This document shows positions 1 to 5,080 of a stretch of 7,184 nucleotides of DNA, one piece after another. Within the stretch, counting starts at the first letter, position 1; the number at the start of each line of letters is the position of its first letter. The notes under the pieces are model-generated. The model did no database searches. It was not told where the DNA came from and saw only the letters and a program-made list of their open reading frames with translations. Source of the stretch: Pseudomonadota bacterium (lineage in GTDB: Bacteria > Pseudomonadota > Gammaproteobacteria > Xanthomonadales > Marinicellaceae); the NCBI GenBank assembly GCA_008501575.1, contig QQUO01000288.1, positions 1 to 7,184 of the forward strand. Direction: 5' to 3'. The position numbers were made by a program, and so were the translations under genes.

Positions 1-333
1 GGGCGCTACAGTTTGCTCAGTTGTTAGTGGTTGACTGTCGCTGTTACGACGTTCATGCATGACTGTGCCATGGGCACTGATTTGTTGATACATGGGGCTA
101 AACTGATTGTCTTTCGGATTTAGATTTACGAATAACACCATGGCAAACATAATGAGGATTGATGCGGCAATACCCATAGCCCATACCAAGCGTTTTTTAC
201 GCTGTTTTTTGAGGTTGTTTTGCCAATGGGCCATCACGGCTTGTTTGGCTGCTTGTTGTTTTTCAACATCAGGCACAGTCCGTTTTTGCAGGTGTTTTAG
301 GATGTTGTCAGCGTTATGTTTATTCATAATCAT
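1..333 (-). CDS. FecR-domain membrane protein, probable anti-sigma/sigma regulator (partial, runs off left edge)
   Basis: The first 111 codons are visible; the 3' end lies outside the window. The product starts with a charged, Lys- and Gln-rich cytoplasmic stretch of about 49 residues ending in a basic KKQRKKR cluster. One strong membrane segment follows (about residues 50-71, WAMGIAASILIMFAMVLF). The periplasmic part begins with QQISAHGTVMHERR and then PLTTEQTV, which resembles the start of a FecR domain (G-x-V followed by a Leu-x-x-x-x-x-V strand). FecR-like proteins of this topology usually sense an envelope signal and control the sigma factor encoded just upstream. Three in-frame ATGs (339, 333, 327) lie close together. 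The one at 333 is chosen because GGGAG (341-345, read on the minus strand) sits 7 nt before it. The start overlaps the end of the sigma gene by 14 bp, so the two are probably translationally coupled. The FecR assignment rests on a short segment. The operon context is strong. Confidence 0.7.
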   Translation of the reverse strand, partial: MIMNKHNADNILKHLQKRTVPDVEKQQAAKQAVMAHWQNNLKKQRKKRLVWAMGIAASILIMFAMVLFVNLNPKDNQFSPMYQQISAHGTVMHERRNSDSQPLTTEQTVAP

Positions 334-961
334 ACTCATACTCCCAGTTCGATGGGTATATATTGTCTAAATTGTCTGTTTTTAAGAGCTTCGTGAAGGC
401 TTCTTGAAACGATTGCCGGGCTCTTGCTAGCGCCGATTGTATGGCAATCATGGTGGTACTGGCTTTGCTGGCCATTTCTTCAACACTGAGTTCGTCAATG
501 TATTTCCAGGTGAGTAAATCACCGTAGTTGTTGGGTAAGTGATCAAGCACTTCTTCAATCAGTTGATGAATTTGTTGGTTATGTAGCTGTAATTCCGGTT
601 GGGTTTCCTGGCCATCACTAATGGTCAGTAAGATGTCACGAACTGAAGGGTGTTCTGCCATCGGTATCACATGTCGTCGCCGTCTGTTCTGTTTACTGAA
701 ATGGGCATAGATAAAACTGCGGGCAATTTGGCACATCCAGGTAAACAAGGCAGCTTCAGCACGGTAATCTTGTAAATTATCCAAAGTCTTACACAGGGTT
801 TCTTGGGCCAAGTCCATGGCCAAGTCGTGGTCGCCATCAACTCGACTTAATATGAAGCGAAACAATTTACTGTGGTAACAATCAAAAAAGACATTAAAAG
901 AATGGCTGTCTCCTTTTAACAGCTGTTTGACTAATTGCTTGTCTTGTTTGTGGCGCATCAT
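320..961 (-). CDS. ECF-type RNA polymerase sigma-70 factor
   Basis: This 213-residue protein has the two-domain layout of extracytoplasmic-function sigma factors. Sigma region 2 spans about residues 26-93: the core-binding stretch DLAMDLAQETLCKTLDNL (46-63) is followed by the -10 recognition part with TWMCQIARSFIYAHF (74-88) and a basic RRRR patch (93-96). A polar linker leads to sigma region 4 (about 130-192), a helix-turn-helix with LPNNYGDLLTWKYIDELSVE (142-161) and SALARARQSFQ (176-186) for -35 recognition. There is no sigma region 1 or 3. The C-terminus has an unusual acidic, aromatic tail, NWEYEYDYE, encoded by near-repeats of TATGA that also supply the candidate ATGs of the next gene. 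Two tandem ATGs open the frame (961 and 958), with no clear Shine-Dalgarno sequence before them, so initiation may be weak or leaderless. The partner is the overlapping FecR-like membrane protein. The regulated genes are unknown; autoregulation through the mirrored motif upstream is inferred. Confidence 0.9.
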   Translation of the reverse strand: MMRHKQDKQLVKQLLKGDSHSFNVFFDCYHSKLFRFILSRVDGDHDLAMDLAQETLCKTLDNLQDYRAEAALFTWMCQIARSFIYAHFSKQNRRRRHVIPMAEHPSVRDILLTISDGQETQPELQLHNQQIHQLIEEVLDHLPNNYGDLLTWKYIDELSVEEMASKASTTMIAIQSALARARQSFQEAFTKLLKTDNLDNIYPSNWEYEYDYE

Positions 962-1104
962 AGGTTTTGTGAATTTAACGATTGTTTAACGCTTAGAGTG
1001 AATCAGTTGCTAAATACAATCGCGATTTTCTCACTTTTTTGTGCTGTGGTCGATTGATTGGTTCAGTCGGTATGCTCTAAGTTTAAAAATAATCGTGAGA
1101 TCAC
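962..1104. promoter_or_regulatory. Divergent intergenic region between sigma factor and hemolysin-family gene
   Basis: These 143 bp must hold the promoters of both flanking transcription units. The same spaced motif occurs once in each direction. On the plus strand CGATTG (1051-1056) is followed after exactly 19 nt by TCTAAG (1076-1081), ending 23 nt before the hemolysin-family ATG. On the minus strand CGATTG (1022-1017) is followed after exactly 19 nt by TCTAAG (997-992), ending 30 nt before the sigma ATG. TCTAA resembles -10 elements of some ECF-dependent promoters, but no GGAAC-type -35 is present. No convincing sigma-70 promoter was found; TATGCT (1071-1076) has no good -35 at 16-18 nt. 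A role as paired ECF promoters is inference. Confidence 0.4.
1018..1027. repeat. Perfect 10-bp palindrome AATCGCGATT, possible operator
   Basis: AATCGCGATT is a perfect palindrome near the middle of the divergent intergenic region, overlapping the minus-strand CGATTG element. Its place between two divergent genes would suit a dimeric regulator, but short palindromes also arise by chance and no second copy was noticed. Confidence 0.25.
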
Positions 1105-1830
1105 ATGACAAAGCCAATTTTAACTTCATTATATGCCTATGGCCATAACATTGGTAAGCGCAATCCACAACATTTTAAGGGTACAGAGCAAACTTATGAA
1201 CCCAAGCAACAAAACAGAACACATCGTCGTTTACAGAAATCTGTAAACACCTATATTCGTGTGGTTTACAAAAGTGAATCACAGCGGCAGATTATTGAGC
1301 AATTCATCCAATGCCAGTATAAAAAACATTTTAATGCGCAAATCCATCATTTTTTTCCTGTTTTAATCAGTGTTTACCAACAATCGAATGATGAATTAAT
1401 TGCCGTGGTTGGTGTTCGCTACGCTGATCAGGGTACTTTATTTGCAGAACAATACCTGAGTAAGCCGGTGGAACAATCGCTGGCTCAACATGCCGGCCAA
1501 ATTGTACCGCGTACAGCAGTGATTGAATTGGGGCATTTTGCCATTATAAATCGTCGCTATTTAGCCCTGGTGGTGCGTGCCATTGCCAATTTTATAAGCC
1601 AGCTTGAAGTCGAATGGTTGGTTTATAGCGTATCGCAACCAATGGTGAAAGCGATGCATAGATTGCATATCCCAAGCAGATTCATGGATTTTGCCCGTGC
1701 CGAAAAATGGGTCGATAGAGATAACCCCTGTGAGCAATATGACCCACTTAAGCCGGCGGTTTACTGTTTTCAAATTGCCACAGTCATTCAAGCCATTAAT
1801 AATACAAAGGGCGTATATGATTGTTGTTGA
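1105..1830 (+). CDS. Thermostable hemolysin family protein (GNAT-like fold)
   Basis: The 241-residue product matches the pattern of the thermostable hemolysin family (Pfam T_hemolysin), whose members resemble N-acyltransferases such as autoinducer synthases. Visible family landmarks are the strand ELIAVVGVRYAD (97-108), the FAEQYLSKPVEQSL segment (113-126), the hallmark VIELGHFAI (139-147, usually E-x-G-N-L-A; here the Asn is His and the Leu is Phe), then a helix with LALVVRAIANFI (153-164), the strand EWLVYSVSQPMVKAMHRLHI (170-189) and a C-terminal DPLKPAVYCFQ (213-223). The first 48 residues are basic and polar, with no signal peptide, so the protein is probably cytoplasmic. Despite the family name, hemolytic activity is not shown for most members, and an acyltransferase role is inferred from fold. 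The family is often found beside an AMP-dependent ligase, but none is present here. Its 3' end overlaps the next gene by 14 bp. The Shine-Dalgarno is weak (GTGAGA, 1095-1100). Confidence 0.78.
   Translation: MTKPILTSLYAYGHNIGKRNPQHFKGTEQTYEPKQQNRTHRRLQKSVNTYIRVVYKSESQRQIIEQFIQCQYKKHFNAQIHHFFPVLISVYQQSNDELIAVVGVRYADQGTLFAEQYLSKPVEQSLAQHAGQIVPRTAVIELGHFAIINRRYLALVVRAIANFISQLEVEWLVYSVSQPMVKAMHRLHIPSRFMDFARAEKWVDRDNPCEQYDPLKPAVYCFQIATVIQAINNTKGVYDCC
1806..1811 (+). promoter_or_regulatory. Ribosome binding site deciding the start of the TPR protein
   Basis: AAAGGG lies inside the end of the hemolysin-family gene, 5 nt before ATG 1817. It is the best Shine-Dalgarno near any candidate start of the downstream gene. 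It favours 1817 over ATGs at 1835 and 1838 and over the much longer reading from 1691, and implies translational coupling. Confidence 0.6.
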
Positions 1831-2533
1831 CAATATGATGAAGCACAATTATCAAAAACAGGATAAAGCATGGGTCATCAGCAGACTATCTATCAAGTGT
1901 AATCTTGTCGTGACGATATTTTTGTTATTCACAGGCTCTGCCATGGCCGCCATGACTGATGAGGTCAAACAGATACAGTTTCTTTGGGATGAGGTTAATT
2001 ACATGGCCGATGGTGAGGCCAAAGAAAAAGCTTTTGAGAAGCTTGTCGAGCAAGCCAATCAAGCCACCCTGGTTAACCATAATTTACCTGAAGCCCTGGT
2101 TTGGCAGGGGATTGTGTATTCCTCTTATGCCGGGGTCAAAGGCGGACTTGGTGCTTTGGGGTTGGCGAAAAAAGCCAGAAAAGCGTATCAGGCAGCCATT
2201 GCTATGGATGGTTCGGTGTTAAACGGCAGTGCTTATACTTCTCTGGGTGTTTTATATTACAAAGTTCCCGGTTGGCCATTGGGTTTTGGTAGTGATAAAA
2301 AGGCTGAACAATATCTGCTAAAAGGCCTGGCATTAAATCCAAATGGAATTGATGCCAATTATTTTTACGCCGAATATTTGTATGAAGAAACGGATCGATT
2401 GGAAGACTCATTCAAATATTTATTAAAAGCTGAACAATCCAAAGACCGCCCGCAACGGCCCAGAGCTGATGCCGGACGGCGTGAGGAAATCAAAGCTTTA
2501 AAACAGCGCATTAAACAAGACCTGGCAGATTAA
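1817..2533 (+). CDS. Exported TPR-like protein of unknown function
   Basis: From ATG 1817 the product has 238 residues. It opens with an extended N-terminus, then basic residues (R23, K27) and a hydrophobic core (about 30-40, LVVTIFLLFTG) ending in SAMA-AM, a good signal peptidase I site after residue 44. The mature protein is probably periplasmic. It is helical, with TPR-like units at about 89-131 (PEALVWQGIVYSSY ... ARKAYQAAIAMD), 139-175 (AYTSLGVLYYKVPGW ... AEQYLLKGLALNPN) and 178-208 (IDANYFYAEYLYEETDRLEDS), and a charged C-terminal helix. The PGWPLGFGSDKKAEQYLLK segment (151-169) resembles proteins annotated as TRAP-transporter TatT components, which are periplasmic TPR proteins, but no TRAP permease is nearby and the function is unknown. 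The gene overlaps the hemolysin-family gene by 14 bp, so the two form an operon. If ATG 1835 or 1838 is used instead, only 6 or 7 residues are lost and the signal peptide stays intact. Confidence 0.8.
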   Translation: MIVVDNMMKHNYQKQDKAWVISRLSIKCNLVVTIFLLFTGSAMAAMTDEVKQIQFLWDEVNYMADGEAKEKAFEKLVEQANQATLVNHNLPEALVWQGIVYSSYAGVKGGLGALGLAKKARKAYQAAIAMDGSVLNGSAYTSLGVLYYKVPGWPLGFGSDKKAEQYLLKGLALNPNGIDANYFYAEYLYEETDRLEDSFKYLLKAEQSKDRPQRPRADAGRREEIKALKQRIKQDLAD

Positions 2534-2562
2534 CCAGTGTTAATAATCCATTTTTTTACGGG
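2534..2562. other. Short convergent intergenic gap without a canonical terminator
   Basis: Only 29 bp separate the stop of the TPR protein gene from the stop of the convergent membrane enzyme gene. A T7 run (2551-2557) precedes a short inverted repeat, GGTTAC-G-GTAACC (2561-2573), that overlaps the end of the minus-strand gene. In neither direction is the stem followed by a T tract, so a rho-independent terminator cannot be claimed. The two transcripts may run into each other. Confidence 0.4.
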
Positions 2563-4527
2563 TTACGGTAACCGATAGGCTTGTTGATCGTAAGCCCAAC
2601 TGGAGAATAGGGCATGGGCCAAGGGTATCTCAATATCGGCTTGGTCTAATTGAACACCTAAGTTGTCATTTATATTGGTGAAACTAAGGTGCTGGGATTC
2701 AGGGCGTAAGATGGTGATGACATCATCGGTCATATAGGCTTGATTGTTACCGTATTGCATAATGGCCCGACCCGGCATGGTTAAAGGTTTCTGCGTTAAA
2801 TCATAACCGGTCATCGGATTGGGCGATTCGATGCCCAACAAACTTATCAAAGTGGGTGCCAAGTCGATTTGGCTGACTAAACGTCGATCTTTAAAGGGTT
2901 TAATGTCATCTGAAATAATCATGCCGGGTATATGAAAATGCGAGACAGGCACCAATTGTGCGCCTTGTACCCGGGCATCATGATCTGCCACCACCATCAC
3001 CACGGAATTCTTAAAAAATCCGTTTTGTGCAAGCTTAATAAGAAATTTATTCACCGCATAATCGGCATAACGCACCGCGTTATTCACGGTTTGCTTCGGT
3101 TGTTCATAGAGATTAATTTTTTGATCAGGAAATTCAAAAGGCGTGTGATTGCTGGACGTGAAAATTACCGTCAATTTGGGTTTGCCAGTGTTCTGAATAA
3201 GAAAGTCATAGGCTTCATTAAATAAATCCTCGTCAGACACACCCCAATTACCCATAAATTCATAAGATTGGTAATCATTTTGATCGATGACTGTCTGAAA
3301 ACCATTGCCCAGGAAAAATCCCCGCATATTATCAAAGTGCGATTCACCGCCGTAAATAAATGATGTTTCATAGCCTTCATTGGCCAATAAACTGGCGATG
3401 GAAAAGAAATCATGCTGGGCTTTGGGTAGTTTGAGCACAGCCCTGGCTGGTGAGGGTAAAAAACCGGTGGTGATGGCTTCTAAACCGCGTGCTGAACGTG
3501 TACCGGTGGCGTATAAGCGTTCAAACCACCAGCTTTTTTCTGCCCATTCATCTAAGTATTGGGTCACCGGTTGACCGCCAAGTTTTGCCACAAACTGTGC
3601 ACCCAGACTTTCTTCCACCACAATAATGAGGTTTTTGTTGTTTTTGGATTGTTTGCTTGGGGCTCTGTGCAGGCTGGGAATGTGTTGATTCCGGATTAAT
3701 TGATTGCTGTCGATTTCATTCTGAATAATCGTCAGCATATCAGCTGTTGGCATACTGCCGTATGTTTTTGCTGCGGAAGCTTCATGCCGCATTTGATAGA
3801 CATCGTACAGCACGTGGTACAGTGAATTTAGGGGCAGGGTATTGAGCATACGATCTTGACTGAAGGTCACCATGGCCGGATTTATCGGCCGATGTTGCAG
3901 ACCCGAACGGATACCCAATACAAAAACCGGGATTAAAATGATTAAAAAAACCAAAGCCGAGCCGCTGATGTGTGATTTGAGCCCATAATCTGTCCTAAAT
4001 AAACGGTAGAAATACCAAGTGGTTAAAGCGCTTAGAGTCAGTACCATTAATGTTGGCAGTAAATAGCCATTAACCAACATCCCCAAAACCTCTTTGGGGC
4101 TGACTAAATATTCGATAAACAAACGATCTGGACGGGTGTCGTATTCCAAGATAAAAGTGGGCGTGGCCAATTCCATAAACACCATAAGTGCTAATGCCAA
4201 TGGATAATAATGGCGCATGAATCGGCCATAAAATCGGCCAGAGGTGGTGAATACTTGTACCAGGATTAATCCCAGTAATGGAATGACCGCCAATTGCAAT
4301 AACAGGCTCAAATCAATTCGTAAGCCGCCGACAAAAATAAACCACAATTGGTTAAATGAAGACAGCCGGTCATATTGCCACCAGGTGAGTATACTTCTGG
4401 AAAAAGTTAACAACAAGAGGCCCAAAAACAGGTATAAAGCCAATTGTTTTATGTGGTGTTTTAAAAATGGGTTATGCATGGGGTAATCATAGAAAGCATG
4501 AACTGCCTTAGAGCTCACCCGTTGCAT
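2563..4527 (-). CDS. LTA synthase family membrane sulfatase-fold protein (probable phosphoglycerol/phosphoethanolamine transferase)
   Basis: This 654-residue protein has an N-terminal membrane part and a large C-terminal periplasmic sulfatase-fold domain (Pfam Sulfatase). About five membrane helices are visible near residues 28-49, 70-93, 106-127, 147-172 and 189-207. The catalytic domain runs from about 299 to 610. By comparison with LtaS, E305 or E306 in NLIIVVEESLG is a metal ligand, T343 in ATGTRSARGLE is the likely nucleophile, and D515-H516 in VVADHD are the later metal ligands; SSNHTPF (458-464) matches the substrate-side His motif. All key residues are present, so the enzyme is probably active. 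Gram-positive relatives polymerise glycerol phosphate into lipoteichoic acid. Gram-negative relatives such as OpgB modify periplasmic glucans or other envelope glycans, so the acceptor here is unknown. ATG 4527 follows an in-frame stop and is the longest start; ATG 4479 (MHNPFLKHH) is possible. Neither has a Shine-Dalgarno. The gene is monocistronic and divergent from yajC. Confidence 0.88.
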   Translation of the reverse strand: MQRVSSKAVHAFYDYPMHNPFLKHHIKQLALYLFLGLLLLTFSRSILTWWQYDRLSSFNQLWFIFVGGLRIDLSLLLQLAVIPLLGLILVQVFTTSGRFYGRFMRHYYPLALALMVFMELATPTFILEYDTRPDRLFIEYLVSPKEVLGMLVNGYLLPTLMVLTLSALTTWYFYRLFRTDYGLKSHISGSALVFLIILIPVFVLGIRSGLQHRPINPAMVTFSQDRMLNTLPLNSLYHVLYDVYQMRHEASAAKTYGSMPTADMLTIIQNEIDSNQLIRNQHIPSLHRAPSKQSKNNKNLIIVVEESLGAQFVAKLGGQPVTQYLDEWAEKSWWFERLYATGTRSARGLEAITTGFLPSPARAVLKLPKAQHDFFSIASLLANEGYETSFIYGGESHFDNMRGFFLGNGFQTVIDQNDYQSYEFMGNWGVSDEDLFNEAYDFLIQNTGKPKLTVIFTSSNHTPFEFPDQKINLYEQPKQTVNNAVRYADYAVNKFLIKLAQNGFFKNSVVMVVADHDARVQGAQLVPVSHFHIPGMIISDDIKPFKDRRLVSQIDLAPTLISLLGIESPNPMTGYDLTQKPLTMPGRAIMQYGNNQAYMTDDVITILRPESQHLSFTNINDNLGVQLDQADIEIPLAHALFSSWAYDQQAYRLP

Positions 4528-4697
4528 AAATCAATCGAATAAAAGTAAAATTAATGGTGTGGTTTGAAATTAAAATACAATCGGGAAAAGTGATGAAACC
4601 ACGATGGCAAGTAAGTGCTTTTGAGTATTAATTGATAAACAATCCAAGTCAGGGACTTGAAAAAAATTAGGCTGAGGCTTATATGAGTTGCTGACGG
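4528..4697. other. Intergenic region upstream of the LTA synthase family gene
   Basis: This AT-rich stretch lies between two divergent genes and shows no credible coding sequence. On the minus strand, TATTTT (4577-4572), about 45 nt before the enzyme's ATG, is a possible -10 element but lacks a good -35. An 11-bp sequence, AAATACAATCG (4573-4583), also occurs upstream of the sigma gene at 1012-1022 in the same orientation relative to the gene. No terminator or RNA structure is evident. Confidence 0.35.
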
Positions 4698-4706
4698 TGC
4701 TATAAT
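4698..4706 (+). promoter_or_regulatory. Extended -10 promoter for yajC-secDF
   Basis: TGC-TATAAT is a perfect sigma-70 -10 hexamer (4701-4706) with an extended TG dinucleotide. It lies 35 bp before the yajC ATG and predicts transcription starting near 4713, giving a leader of about 30 nt. The hexamer 17 bp upstream, CTTATA (4678-4683), is a poor -35, which fits an extended -10 promoter. It suggests that the Sec genes have their own promoter here. Confidence 0.75.
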
Positions 4707-4741
4707 AGCGCGCTTTTAGTTTAACCAAACGAGATTTAACC

Positions 4742-5071
4742 ATGAACTTTTTCATTTCTGATGCCATGGCCCAGTCAGGCGGCCAAGCCGGTAGTCCCAT
4801 GACGTCCTTTATTTTTATCGGTGTCTTCTTTGTCATTATGTATTTTATGTTGATTAGACCGCAACAAAAACGCATGAAAACACACAATGAAATGGTTTCA
4901 AACTTAGCTGTGGGTGATGAAATCATCACCAATGGCGGTACCTTGGGTTCTGTGGTCAAATTGGATGATAATTTTATTACCGTTGAAATTGCCAGTGACA
5001 TACACATCCATGTGCAGCGCAATGCGGTTTCAAAAGTGTTGCCAAAAGGCACCATTAAATCAATCAAATAA
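4742..5071 (+). CDS. yajC: YajC, accessory subunit of the Sec translocase
   Basis: YajC is a small inner-membrane protein that joins SecD and SecF in the complex assisting SecYEG. The 109-residue product has the usual family length and order: a short polar N-terminus, one membrane helix (about 21-38, TSFIFIGVFFVIMYFMLI), the hallmark RPQQKRMK directly after it (39-46), and a small cytoplasmic beta domain with GDEIITNGGTLGSVVKLDD (58-76) and ITVEIASDIHIHVQRNAV (79-96). ATG 4742 is the first in frame and gives the expected N-terminus. The only Shine-Dalgarno-like bases before it are a weak GAG (4731-4733). The gene follows the extended -10 promoter at 4698-4706 and precedes secD by 9 bp, so the two are cotranscribed. 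The usual upstream neighbour tgt is not adjacent. The identification is secure. Confidence 0.97.
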   Translation: MNFFISDAMAQSGGQAGSPMTSFIFIGVFFVIMYFMLIRPQQKRMKTHNEMVSNLAVGDEIITNGGTLGSVVKLDDNFITVEIASDIHIHVQRNAVSKVLPKGTIKSIK

Positions 5072-5075
5072 GGGA
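5070..5075 (+). promoter_or_regulatory. secD ribosome binding site sharing bases with the yajC stop codon
   Basis: AAGGGA begins inside the yajC TAA stop (5069-5071) and ends 5 nt before the secD ATG at 5081. A terminating ribosome would therefore sit on the site that starts secD, which suggests coupled translation. Confidence 0.7.
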
Positions 5076-5080
5076 TTTTT

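Noticed and set aside
107..370. Plus-strand open frame of 87 codons
   Set aside because: It is antisense to the FecR-like gene and the sigma tail, has no family resemblance, and the minus-strand reading is clearly coding.
1071..1076. TATGCT as a sigma-70 -10 element for the hemolysin-family gene
   Set aside because: No acceptable -35 lies 16-18 bp upstream and there is no extended TG; it could still be a weak promoter.
1691..1816. Upstream extension of the TPR protein start to ATG 1691
   Set aside because: It would add 42 residues ahead of a clear signal peptide and overlap the hemolysin-family gene by 140 bp; ATG 1817 has a good Shine-Dalgarno.
2561..2573. Inverted repeat GGTTAC-G-GTAACC next to a T7 run, resembling a terminator
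   Set aside because: The T run precedes the stem on the plus strand, and on the minus strand the stem is followed by an A run. The stem is also short with a tiny loop and lies partly in coding sequence.
2932..3225. Plus-strand open frame of 97 codons inside the LTA synthase family gene
   Set aside because: It is a shadow of the sulfatase domain; the opposite strand carries the conserved catalytic motifs.
4657..4662. TTGAAA as a -35 element for the yajC promoter
   Set aside because: It is 38 bp upstream of the TATAAT hexamer, far too distant to act with it.
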